This document shows positions 1-9,500 of a stretch of 64,000 bases of DNA, one piece after another. Source of the DNA: JBGAJN01 sp044224905 (GTDB lineage: Bacteria; Verrucomicrobiota; Verrucomicrobiia; Limisphaerales; JBGAJN01); assembly GCA_044224905.1 (NCBI GenBank), contig JBGAJN010000003.1, positions 868,001 through 932,000 of the forward strand, read 5' to 3'. The stretch's first letter is position 1. Each line of letters starts with the position of its first letter. The notes below the pieces were generated by a model. The model did no database searches, was not told the DNA's origin, and was given only the letters and a program-made list of their open reading frames with translations. Position numbers and translations under genes: made by a program.

Positions 1-1
1 C

Positions 2-250
2 GACAAATGCCTCGCGCGCGGTGGCGAACTTGCCGGCAAAGACGGCGGCGCCGTAGCCGTGAAACTGGCCAAGGAGAAACACGATCTGCGATTCGACATC
101 CCGTGCGTCGGCCTGCGCACCCTCGAAGTTTGCGCCGCGGCAAAGATCTCCGTGCTCGCCATGGAAGCGGGTAAAACATTGCTTCTGGAGCAGGACGAGG
201 TAAAAGCCTTCGCGCACAAACACAAGATCGCGCTAACCACGATCGCGTGA
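2..250 (+). CDS. lpxI: LpxI-type UDP-2,3-diacylglucosamine pyrophosphatase, C-terminal part
   Basis: LpxI cleaves UDP-2,3-diacylglucosamine to lipid X in lipid A synthesis, at the cytoplasmic side of the inner membrane. Only the last 82 codons are in the window; the frame is open from base 2 and the start lies upstream. What is visible is the C-terminal half of the DUF1009/LpxI domain: a glycine-rich stretch (RGGELAGKDGG), a lysine-containing strand (AVKLAKEKHD), the family motif DLRFDIPCVG, and the near-terminal LAMEAGKTLLLEQDE. A GTG at 59 is internal and not the start. The presence of this gene implies a Gram-negative envelope with lipid A. The call rests on motif memory; the N-terminal domain cannot be checked here. 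Confidence 0.82.
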   Translation, partial: DKCLARGGELAGKDGGAVAVKLAKEKHDLRFDIPCVGLRTLEVCAAAKISVLAMEAGKTLLLEQDEVKAFAHKHKIALTTIA

Positions 251-295
251 CCCGTCCGCACAACGTAGAATTTTAATCTGAAACTAGAAACCTAA

Positions 296-793
296 ATGAC
301 TTCGCACGAAATCCTCGGCTTCATGTCGCCCACCCTCTCGGGCCAGATCCTTGACGAATTGTTCATCAACGACAAACCCCTTTACCGCGGCATCCTCGGG
401 GCCGTCGCCGGCGCGCGCAAACTGCGCCCGCAATTCCTCGAGAAACAATCCCGCACCGAGCGCCATCCCACGATGATCTCCGCACTCAGCAAACCCGCGA
501 TGGATGAAGTCGCCGGCAACCTGATACGCGGCTGGCTGCTCAAGAAACACTCCGCGCTGCTCGCCGAATTTCTCGATGCGCTCGGCATCCCGCACGACAA
601 GGGCGTTGTGGAGAATCTTCCGGATTCGATGGACGACGCGAAGCTCAACGCGGCCGTGGAGAAGCTCCTCGCCTCCCATCCGCAAGAAGTCGTGGCCGTC
701 TACCTTTACGCGTTTAACAACATGAACGACACGCGGTGGGCGAACCTGGACGCCTTGCTACAGAAAGACTCGCGCCTGCAGCTCGGCAGTTAA
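296..793 (+). CDS. conserved-looking hypothetical protein (165 aa)
   Basis: I do not recognise this family. It encodes a soluble, largely helical protein with no signal peptide and no membrane segment. Short stretches are rich in Leu/Ala with charged faces (for example around LRPQFLEKQ and AAVEKLLASHP). It lies 45 bases after lpxI and 5 bases before the next gene, so it is probably co-transcribed with both. The ATG at 296 follows an A/T-rich stretch without a clear Shine-Dalgarno. An open frame on the minus strand (284-685) overlaps it; I prefer the plus frame because its protein has a normal composition and it fits the same-strand gene series. Function unknown; its place next to lpxI may be only positional. 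Confidence 0.7.
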   Translation: MTSHEILGFMSPTLSGQILDELFINDKPLYRGILGAVAGARKLRPQFLEKQSRTERHPTMISALSKPAMDEVAGNLIRGWLLKKHSALLAEFLDALGIPHDKGVVENLPDSMDDAKLNAAVEKLLASHPQEVVAVYLYAFNNMNDTRWANLDALLQKDSRLQLGS

Positions 794-798
794 CCGAA

Positions 799-3744
799 AT
801 GACTTGGTTTCGGCGGCGGCTTGCTGCTCTATTCGCCCACGTGAATTTCCGGCCGCGTCTACTGTTGTCGCTCGCCTGCGTTGCCGCTCAAGCTTTGTCG
901 GCGGCGGAGTTTCTCCCGCCGGGGAATCGCCCGCTGCCGCCCGGAGTTCACGCGCTCGTCGGCGCGACCGTTGTCCCACAGCCCGGTCAAGTTCTCTCCA
1001 ACGCCACCATCATTGTTCGCGATGGTTTCATCGTCGCCGTCGGCACCAATACCACCGTCCCCGTCGATGCACGCGTATGGGAAATGAAGGGAAACACCAT
1101 CTACGCGGGCTTCATCGATCCCTATCTCACGCTGTCCGACACGAACCTTCCCGTGAACACCACGGAGACCGTGCCCATCCACACCACGCTCACGTCGGGT
1201 GCCGCGCCGTTCTTCGGTGTGGTGGGACACCAACTCGATCCCGGCGGCGCTGGTCCCAGCTACGATATACCGACGCTCACCCCGGAACGCCGGCGCGTGC
1301 AGAGCTACGCGCCCGACACGAAAGCGCTCGCGGACATTCGGGCGATCGGCTTCACCGCCGGCAATCTCGCGCCGACCCGCGGAATCCTTCGCGGCACCAG
1401 CACCTTCGTCACGCTCGCCGACGCCAATCCCAATGAAGCAGTGCTTCGCCCGGATGTGTTCCAGCACATCTCGCTGGACGTGCGCGCCGGCCGCGATGAA
1501 ACCTTTCCAGGCTCCTTGATGGGCGTCATCTCGGTGGTGCGGCAAATTTTTTTCGACGCGGAACATTACGCGCTCGACGTAGCGGACTTTGAGAAAGCAT
1601 CGCCCGGTTCACGCAAGCGGCCCGCGTTCAATCCGGCGTTAGAGGCATTGCGCCCGGTTCGCGAAAAGAAAATCCCCGTGGTGTTCGAACCCGGCAGCGC
1701 GTTGATGGTGGACCGCTCGGTGCAACTTGCGCGCGAACTGAATCTCGATCCGCTGATTCTCTCGAGCGGACAGGAGTGGCGCCGGCCGGAACTCGCGAAA
1801 GCTACCGGCGCGCCGTTCATCGTGCCGGTGAATTTTCCCGCGCTGCCGAAGTTGCCCGACGACGAAGACTGGACGCAGATCACGCTCGACCAACTGCGCG
1901 GGTGGGATTGGGCGGCCGAGAACCCCGCTCTGCTGCGCCAGCAGGGACTCACGATTGCTCTCACATCTTACGGGCTCGGCGACAAGAAGGAGTTTCGCAA
2001 AAACCTTCGCGCCGCTGTTGACCGTGGTTTGAGCGAAACCGATGCACTCGCTGCGCTTACCACTGTGCCCGCAAAGCTCTGCGGCCTCGACACGCGCCTC
2101 GGCACGATCGCACCCGGCAAGATCGCCAACCTCACCGTCGTCGAAGGCAGCTACTTTGATCCGGAAAAGAAAGTCCGCGAAGTGTGGATCGACGGACGCG
2201 TCTATCGCATCGAACAAACGCCAGTGAAATGGAGCGACGCGAAACCCGCCGGGACAAATCACACCGCCGCCGCCAAGAGTTCTGCGACCGCCAAAAAGAA
2301 ATCCGACACCGCTCGCGATCTCGCCAAACAACGCGTGGCCAAATCCCCTCTCGCCGGTCGCGGCCCGCTCGCCACACCCCAAGCCGTCCTCGTACGGCAC
2401 GCGACGATCTGGACCGGCACCAGCGTTCTCACGAACGCTGACTTGCTCGTCCGCGATGGACACATTGAATCGGTAGGCGAAGGTCTCAACGTTCCCGGTG
2501 ATCTCGGCGACAAGACGCTCGTCATCGATGCCGACGGCAAACACGTCACCGCCGGCTTGATTGATTGCCATTCACACACCGCAGTTCTCGGCGACGTCAA
2601 CGAAGGTTCCCTGCCCTCCACCGCCATGGTGCGCATCGCCGACGTGATCAACGCCGACGCCGACACGCTCTATCAGCAACTCGCCGGCGGCCTCACCGTC
2701 GCGAATCTGCTTCACGGTTCGGCCAATCCAATCGGCGGACAGAACGCCGTGATCAAATTGCGCGACGGCGCGACGCCCGAGCAATTGAAGCTCGCGGGCG
2801 CGCCCGGCGGCATCAAATTCGCGCTCGGCGAAAACGTGAAACAAGCCAACTGGGGTGACAAGTTCAACACGCGCTTCCCGCAAAGCCGCATGGGCGTGCG
2901 CACGTTTTACGTAAATCGTTTCGAAGCCGCGCGCCAATACCTGCAAGCGTGGGCGGACTTCAAACAAAAAGGCGGCGCGCAACCGCGTCGCGATCTGGAG
3001 TTGGAGGCCCTCGGCGAAATTCTCGAAGGCAAGCGCCTCATCCATTGCCACTCATATCGGCAGGACGAGATCCTGATGTTCCTCCGCGTGTGCGAAAGTT
3101 TCGGCGTCAAGATCGCGACGCTGCAGCACATCCTTGAAGGCTACAAAGTGGCAGATGAAATCGCGAAACACGGCGCGGGCGCGTCCAGCTTCTCCGATTG
3201 GTGGGCGTATAAATTCGAAGTGCTCGACGCGATTCCCTACAACGGCAGCCTCATGCGCGACCGCGGTGTGCTCGTGTCATTCAACTCCGATTCCTCCGAC
3301 CTCGCGCGCCGTTTGTATCTCGAGGCCGCAAAGGCGGTGAAATACGGGCGCACCCCGGAAGTCGACGCGCTGAATTTCGTCACGCTTAATCCCGCCAAGC
3401 AACTTCACATCGACAAATGGGTCGGTTCGCTCGAAGCCGGCAAGGACGCGGACTTCGTGATCTGGTCCAAGTCGCCGCTCAGTTCGGGCACCGTGTGTCT
3501 CGAGACGTGGATCGACGGGAAGAAATATTTCGACCGCTCGCTCGCGAACGAGCGCGCCGCCGCCTTGGCGTCGGAACGCACCGCACTGGTCGAGAAGGCG
3601 AAGAAGTTGCAGAAGCCGGACGGCGATTCCGGCAAGGACGACAAACCGAGCGAAGCCGCGCGCGCGGCCTTCTTCCGCGTGGCATTGGAAAAGGCGCACG
3701 CGAACGGCATGGAATGTGGCGAGTGCGCGAGGAGGAACGAATGA
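799..3744 (+). CDS. exported two-domain amidohydrolase (degenerate barrel + intact barrel)
   Basis: A 981-residue exported protein made of two amidohydrolase-superfamily units. I start it at the ATG at 799 because it is followed directly by a basic/hydrophobic signal peptide (MTWFRRRLAALF..., cleavage near LSAAEF) and lies just after the previous stop; an upstream GTG at 736 would add 21 non-signal residues. Unit 1 (about residues 48-470) has the beta-sandwich strands and the GFIDP turn, but the HxH metal motif is replaced by Tyr109 and Thr111. Unit 2 (about 530-920) has an intact LIDCHSH with H591 and H593, a later HCHSY, LQHILEGY and a NSDSSD aspartate, as in imidazolonepropionase-like hydrolases. 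The C-terminus is charged and coiled. It overlaps the next gene by 4 bases (ATGA). Substrate unknown; a cyclic amide or dipeptide is a guess. Confidence 0.85.
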   Translation: MTWFRRRLAALFAHVNFRPRLLLSLACVAAQALSAAEFLPPGNRPLPPGVHALVGATVVPQPGQVLSNATIIVRDGFIVAVGTNTTVPVDARVWEMKGNTIYAGFIDPYLTLSDTNLPVNTTETVPIHTTLTSGAAPFFGVVGHQLDPGGAGPSYDIPTLTPERRRVQSYAPDTKALADIRAIGFTAGNLAPTRGILRGTSTFVTLADANPNEAVLRPDVFQHISLDVRAGRDETFPGSLMGVISVVRQIFFDAEHYALDVADFEKASPGSRKRPAFNPALEALRPVREKKIPVVFEPGSALMVDRSVQLARELNLDPLILSSGQEWRRPELAKATGAPFIVPVNFPALPKLPDDEDWTQITLDQLRGWDWAAENPALLRQQGLTIALTSYGLGDKKEFRKNLRAAVDRGLSETDALAALTTVPAKLCGLDTRLGTIAPGKIANLTVVEGSYFDPEKKVREVWIDGRVYRIEQTPVKWSDAKPAGTNHTAAAKSSATAKKKSDTARDLAKQRVAKSPLAGRGPLATPQAVLVRHATIWTGTSVLTNADLLVRDGHIESVGEGLNVPGDLGDKTLVIDADGKHVTAGLIDCHSHTAVLGDVNEGSLPSTAMVRIADVINADADTLYQQLAGGLTVANLLHGSANPIGGQNAVIKLRDGATPEQLKLAGAPGGIKFALGENVKQANWGDKFNTRFPQSRMGVRTFYVNRFEAARQYLQAWADFKQKGGAQPRRDLELEALGEILEGKRLIHCHSYRQDEILMFLRVCESFGVKIATLQHILEGYKVADEIAKHGAGASSFSDWWAYKFEVLDAIPYNGSLMRDRGVLVSFNSDSSDLARRLYLEAAKAVKYGRTPEVDALNFVTLNPAKQLHIDKWVGSLEAGKDADFVIWSKSPLSSGTVCLETWIDGKKYFDRSLANERAAALASERTALVEKAKKLQKPDGDSGKDDKPSEAARAAFFRVALEKAHANGMECGECARRNE

Positions 3745-5072
3745 ATCGGCGATTGGCAATCGGCTACGGACAGAGGGCGATCAGAGTTCCCGCTCCACAC
3801 GGACTCCTCGCCCTTGCGCTGGCATTCCTGCTCACCGCCCTTCCCTCGCCCGCGGCGACGCTCCTGCTGAAAGCCGCACATGTTCACACCGTTTCCGGTG
3901 CGACATTGTCCCCGGGCGCTGTGCTCGTGAGCGACGGAAAGGTCACCGAGGTCGGTACAACCATCGCCAAGCCTGCCGATCAGATAGTCGACCTCGGCGC
4001 ATTGCATCTCTATCCCGGGCTTATCGCGATGGACACCTCGCTGGGGCTCACCGAGATCGATGCGGTGCGCGCCACCAGCGACCGAGCCGAAGTCGGCGAG
4101 TTCAGTCCGGACGTGCAATCGTGGATCGCCGTGAATCCGGATTCCGAATTGATCCCCGTCGCGCGCGCCAACGGAATCACCCACGCGCACGTCGTGCCGC
4201 AAGGCGGCGTTGTCGCCGGCGTGTCGGGAGTGATCGCGCTCACCGGTTGGACCACCGAACAAATGGCGATCAGCAAGCCGACCGCGCTGCACGTTTACTG
4301 GCCCAGCATGGAGCTCGACACGCGCGCGAAAGAATCTGTTCGCGGAAAGAACAAACCCAAACCGCTCGACGAGCAGGTGAAGGAACGGAACAAGAAGCTC
4401 AAATCCCTAGAGGACTTTTTTGCCGAAGCTGCCGGCTATGCGAATGGGCGAACGAATTCCTCCAGCTCGCAAGTCGTGCCCGCGTGGGAAGCGATGCTGC
4501 CTTTCGTGCGCAGCGAGATTCCGCTCTTCATTCACGCCGATGACATCCGTCAGATCAAAGCCGCCGTCGCATGGGCCGAAACGAATCGTTATCGAATCAT
4601 GATTGCTGGTTCACGCGACGCTTGGCAGATCGCACCATTGCTCGCCGCGAAGAAAATTCCAGTAATCTTCAGTCACGTCTACACCCTGCCCGCGCGGCAG
4701 ATTGATCCTTACGATGTGTTCTTCAAAGCGCCCGCGGTCTTGCGCCAAGCGGGCGTCGAACTCGCGATCACTCAAGGTGGAACCTGGAACCTGCGGAACA
4801 TTCCCTACAACGCTTCGCAGGCAATGGCGTTCGGACTTTCCGAAGACGACGCAGTGAAGTCGATCACGCTGACGCCCGCGCATTTACTGGGTCTCGGCGA
4901 TCGCCTTGGCTCAATTGAATCCGGCAAGGAAGCAAGCCTCATCGCGGTCGATGGGAGCATTCTCGACATCCGTGCGAACGTGAAGCGGATGTGGATCGCT
5001 GGCCAGGAGATCAGCCTCGAAAGCCGACATACGCGGCTCTACGAAAAATACCGGAAGCGCCCCAATCCTTGA
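3741..5072 (+). CDS. exported amidohydrolase-like protein lacking the metal motif
   Basis: A 443-residue exported protein of the amidohydrolase superfamily. The ATG at 3741 overlaps the previous stop as ATGA and is preceded by a strong AGGAGGAA, so the two genes are translationally coupled; longer upstream in-frame reading is rejected. A signal peptide precedes a cleavage near PSPAAT. The fold is visible from the N-terminal sandwich (LLLKAAHVHTVSGATLSPGA), the YPGLIAMDTS turn, and the C-terminal TPAHLLGLGDRLGSIESGKEA segment. In the turn where active enzymes have Asp-x-His-x-His, this protein has Asp98 and Ser100, so the binuclear metal site is absent. It is probably a non-catalytic partner of the upstream enzyme, or an enzyme with changed chemistry. 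It ends 15 bases before a convergent gene. Confidence 0.82.
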   Translation: MNRRLAIGYGQRAIRVPAPHGLLALALAFLLTALPSPAATLLLKAAHVHTVSGATLSPGAVLVSDGKVTEVGTTIAKPADQIVDLGALHLYPGLIAMDTSLGLTEIDAVRATSDRAEVGEFSPDVQSWIAVNPDSELIPVARANGITHAHVVPQGGVVAGVSGVIALTGWTTEQMAISKPTALHVYWPSMELDTRAKESVRGKNKPKPLDEQVKERNKKLKSLEDFFAEAAGYANGRTNSSSSQVVPAWEAMLPFVRSEIPLFIHADDIRQIKAAVAWAETNRYRIMIAGSRDAWQIAPLLAAKKIPVIFSHVYTLPARQIDPYDVFFKAPAVLRQAGVELAITQGGTWNLRNIPYNASQAMAFGLSEDDAVKSITLTPAHLLGLGDRLGSIESGKEASLIAVDGSILDIRANVKRMWIAGQEISLESRHTRLYEKYRKRPNP

Positions 5073-5087
5073 CGCGCGGTGAACGGT

Positions 5088-6422
5088 TTACTTGGCCGGG
5101 ACCAGTTTGAAAATCTTCCCCGTCGTGCCATCGAGAATGTTTCGCTGCGATGTTAAAAGGTAGAGTTCGCCATCACTGTCTTCACCCAGCGCCGGAATAA
5201 AACCTTTAATCTCGCCGTTCGGAGAACCTTCCACCGCGAGCGTTTGCAGTTCCCACCGTTGTTCCCGGGGCGATTTGGGACGCGTGGCGACGAGCAAAGT
5301 TCCGATCGGCACCCCCCAGCTCTTCGACCAATCAGCGAAGACGTAACGACCTTGCAAATCCGGCATGGAACGGCCTCGATAGACGTATCCGCCCGTGATG
5401 CTGGTGCCCTTGATACCGGGTTCGCCCGCGTGACCGGCCGCATTCATGTACGTGATGATCGGATCGAGCAACGGCGCACCATCAGCAGCGCGGGTCGGAG
5501 TTTGGTCTGGTGTCGCCTTGGGTTTGTCGGGATCAAAGCCAATGAGTCCTTCGCGCAAACGCCAGCCGTAATTGCCGCCGCGCACGATAAGATTAACCTC
5601 CTCCCACATGCTCTGGCCCACGTCGGCCGCGAAGAGCTCATGCGTGCCGCCTCGATCGAAGGAAATCCCCCAAGGATTCCGAATGCCCCATGCGTAGATT
5701 TCGGGGCGACCACCGCCGCGCGCGAAAGGGTTGTCCTGAGGAATGGCGTAGGCGCGATCGGCAGATGAATGATCGACATCGATGCGAAGAATCTTTGCGA
5801 GCAAAGTGTCCTTGTTCTGACCGTTGCCTTCGGGCGCGTGGCCAATGCCGCGATCGAGCCCTTCACCGCCGTCCCCGACGCCAATGTACAGGAACCCATC
5901 GCGACCAAATGCGATACGACCGCCGTTGTGATTGAACGACGGTTTGTCGATTTGTAAAATAACCCGCTCGGTTGAAAGATCGATAGAGCGCGCCCCACGT
6001 TTCACCGTGAACTCAGCGATGTGCATGGTGTGGTTCCAATTGGTCGGGATTCCCGCGCGCAATGGCGCGCTGTAGCAGGCGTAAAACTTTCCATTCGCGG
6101 CGAACTTCGGATGAACCGCCAGGCCGAGCAGGCCGCGTTCGTCGAAGTTTTTCCGCAGTGGGGTCATGCGACTGCGGAGATCCAAGAACGGCGTTGAGTC
6201 CGTCGTCCCGTCAGCTTTCACAATCGAGACAACGCCGATTTGATCGGCAACCAGCAATTCCCCCGGCGCACCTGGCAACGACAGTAGAACACTCGGCGCC
6301 GTGAATCCCTCGGCGACGAGCTTGAGTCCGACCGGGGCCGGAGCACCGACAGCGAAACGACCGAATGCGAACACAAAGAGGCAGCTTAGGACAAAGCGGG
6401 CGAAATTTCGGCGCGGGTGCAT
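5088..6422 (-). CDS. exported PQQ-dependent sugar dehydrogenase-like protein
   Basis: A 444-residue exported six-bladed propeller of the glucose/sorbosone dehydrogenase (GSDH) family, which oxidises aldose sugars with pyrroloquinoline quinone outside the cytoplasm. An N-terminal signal peptide (cleavage near GRFAVGAPA) is followed by the family landmarks: LKLVAEGFTAPSVLL, ERGLLGLAVHPKF, the loop FNHNGGRIAFGRDGFLYIGV (the HNGG histidine is the usual catalytic base), WGIRNPWGISFD, and ITGGYVYRG. Length matches soluble aldose sugar dehydrogenases. No PQQ synthesis genes are in the window, so the cofactor may be scavenged. The gene is convergent with the amidohydrolase pair and divergent from the kelch protein gene, with an 86-base shared upstream region. 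Confidence 0.85.
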   Translation of the reverse strand: MHPRRNFARFVLSCLFVFAFGRFAVGAPAPVGLKLVAEGFTAPSVLLSLPGAPGELLVADQIGVVSIVKADGTTDSTPFLDLRSRMTPLRKNFDERGLLGLAVHPKFAANGKFYACYSAPLRAGIPTNWNHTMHIAEFTVKRGARSIDLSTERVILQIDKPSFNHNGGRIAFGRDGFLYIGVGDGGEGLDRGIGHAPEGNGQNKDTLLAKILRIDVDHSSADRAYAIPQDNPFARGGGRPEIYAWGIRNPWGISFDRGGTHELFAADVGQSMWEEVNLIVRGGNYGWRLREGLIGFDPDKPKATPDQTPTRAADGAPLLDPIITYMNAAGHAGEPGIKGTSITGGYVYRGRSMPDLQGRYVFADWSKSWGVPIGTLLVATRPKSPREQRWELQTLAVEGSPNGEIKGFIPALGEDSDGELYLLTSQRNILDGTTGKIFKLVPAK

Positions 6423-6508
6423 GGCAGAGAGTATAGGGCGATAGAGCGAAAAGGAAAACCAAATGACGCCCAGCGCCCCCGGGGCTTCCTTGACGTTCGG
6501 AACGAAAT

Positions 6509-9500
6509 TTGAGACAAAATAAAGCCATTAACTCGCGATTTCAGAAATCCACGCCCTTGTCATTTGTCCTTACTGTTTGGGCGCGGTCGGGGTCTTTCAC
6601 ACGCGGATTTTTGCTCGCGCTCGTGGCGGCATCATGGCTACTGGCGAGCAGTTTCGAATCGCAAGCGGGTGGAACCTGGGTGCCGCTCGCCCGAACAGCT
6701 CCGGGATCCGTTGGCACGATGCTTTTGCTCTCCGACGGCACGGTGATGGCGCAAAATTCCGGGATCAGCTCAGTTTGGTATCAGCTATCGCCAGACAAGA
6801 ACGGGAGCTACGTCAACGGCACATGGTCAACTCTCCGGCCGATGCATGACACTCGGCTCTACTACTCATCGGAGGTATTGATGGACGGGCGGGTGTTCGT
6901 CGCCGGCGGTGAGTACGGCACAGGCAAATCCACCGCGGAGGTCTATGACCCAACGACCGACACCTGGATGTACACGCCTGCCGCCGGTCAAAGTTTCTCG
7001 GATTCCATGGCCAAGATTATCGCCAACGGGAACGTGCTCGTCGGTCCAGTTGGCCCCAGCCCGTCGGGCACCACGGCAATCTACAGTCCGGTAACAAACA
7101 CTTGGACCACCGGCATTCCGTTATTCGGCGCGCATTCTCAAAACGAAGCGAGCTGGGTCAAATTGCCCGACGATAGCGTCCTGACGATCGACATCGGTGG
7201 CGCCACTTCGCAACGCTACATTCCGTCGCTGAACAAATGGATCGCCGACGCTCCGCCCGCAGTGAACGTCTACGATCCTTACGGCTCCGAAACGGGCGCC
7301 GCCTTGTTGCTCCCGGACGGAAGGGCGTTTTTCCTTGGCAGCAGCGGACACACCGCGATCTACACACCGTCCGGCGACACCAATCTCGGCAGCTGGATTG
7401 CCGGCGCAGATATCCCGAACGCGCAGGGAACGCCGGACGCCGCCGCCGCCATGATGGTGAACGGGAAGATTCTCTGCGCGGTTTCGCCGGTGCCCGTTTC
7501 GACTAACCACTTCCCTTCCCCGACCAGCTACTACGAGTACGACTATCTCGCCAATACCTTCACCAACGTTGGCGCGCCCGGCGGAGCAACCAACGTCAAC
7601 ATCCCGGCCTACTTCACGACGATGCTCGATCTTCCAGATGGAACCGTGCTCCACGCCAAATTCGCCTCGCAACTCTACGTTTATCAACCGGACGGTTCGC
7701 CGCTGACGAACGGCAAGCCCGCGATCATTGCAATTACGACGAACCTCGATGGCACGCTGCACCTGACCGGCACCTTGCTCAACGGCATTTCTGAAGGTGC
7801 CGCCTACGGTGACGACGCTCAGATGGACAGTAACTATCCCATCGTTCGGATGACCGACACCAACGGCATAGTTTTCTATGCGCGCACGTTCAACTGGACG
7901 AGCACGAGCGTGATGAACACCAACGAAACCAGCGTCGAGATCAAGCTGCCGGCCGGACTTCTCGGCGGGGACTATTCGTTGGAAGTTGTCGCCAACGGCA
8001 TCGCATCGGATCCACTCGCGATCGCCGCACCGTCGACGCCAATGCCGCCGGTAAAGAATTTCGGATTCACCTCGAAGACCGCGACGCGCTTCATCCTGCG
8101 TTGGAACGATATCGGTTTTTACGAGGATGGCTATCGCTTGGAACGTTCCACGAACGGCATTGTTTTCAATACGGCCAGTAACATCGGACCCAACGGAACC
8201 AGCGTCTCCAACACCGTCACCGCTTTGGGCCAATACTACTATCGTTTGATTGCAACGAATGAACTCGGCGACGGCATCGCCACGCCAGTCATCTTCGCAG
8301 CCTCGCCCCCCACCGCGACAATTCCCGCGCCGTGGAAGACCGCGGATCTCGGCGATGTCGGCGGCACCGGAGCATCAGGCCTCACGGGCGGCACCTACAC
8401 CGTCATCGGCACTGGCGGAGGCATTGGCAAAACGAACGATGAATGCCAGTTCGCCTACCAAACGCTCACCGGTGATTTCGTCTTCACTGCCCGAATCATT
8501 TCCAATCTTAGCTCGGCCGACAGTGCGTTCGCGGGAATAATGCTTCGCGACACCTTGCTCTCAAACGCCTGCAGCGTCACGATGGGCTTCGGACTCACCA
8601 ACGAAGCTCCGGCATTTATCGCCCGCACTTTTCCTCGCGGCGTCGCGACCAACTCAATCGGGCCCAACGCTTCGGTCGCGCCTTACTGGGTCCGTCTGGT
8701 AAAATGGGCCAACACGGTCACCGGCTATCGTTCAGCGGACGGCGTGACCTGGACCAAGCAGGGCTTCGCGAGAATACCCGTCGCACCTCAGCTCTATGTC
8801 GGACTCGCGGCTACCGCCGGCACCAACACGCTGCTCAACACTGCCACCTTCGACAACGTCTCCATAATCCGCACCGCATCGCCGGAACTCACGGTGATTC
8901 CCGCCGGCGGAACGCCGTTCACCAACGAGTGTCACGTGGCGTACGTCGAACCCGGTGCCACCACACTCGCTCCGCTCGCGAACGTCGCTGCCGGTGGATC
9001 TAATAGTTTCGCCGTCCGCGCGGATGGCACACTCGCCGGCTGGGGCAACAATTCATCTGGCCAGACCACTCTTCCTTTCACTGCGACAAACCTTGTGAGC
9101 GTTGCGGTGGGTCGTTCGCACGTTGCTGCCGTTCGCACCGACGGGCGCCTCTTCGCCTGGGGAGACAATTCCTCCGGCCAGACGAATGCACTAACGACGA
9201 CCAACTTCATCGCCGCAGCCGCGGGCAGCGAGTTCACCCTCGCGCTCCGCACCGATGGTACCGTGACCGGTTGGGGTGCCACCAACTCAGGTCAGCTAAG
9301 CATTCCATCCAGCGTGTCCAGTTGCATGGCCATCGCCGCCGGCCCTTCAAACAGCCTCGCCCTGAAGACTGACGGCACCGTCGTCGGCTGGGGCTTCAAC
9401 GGCGTGGCGCAAACCAACATTCCGTCGACGGTCACAAACATTGCCGCGATTGCCTCAGGCACGTATCACTGCCTCGCGTTACGTGGCGACGGCAAGGTGC

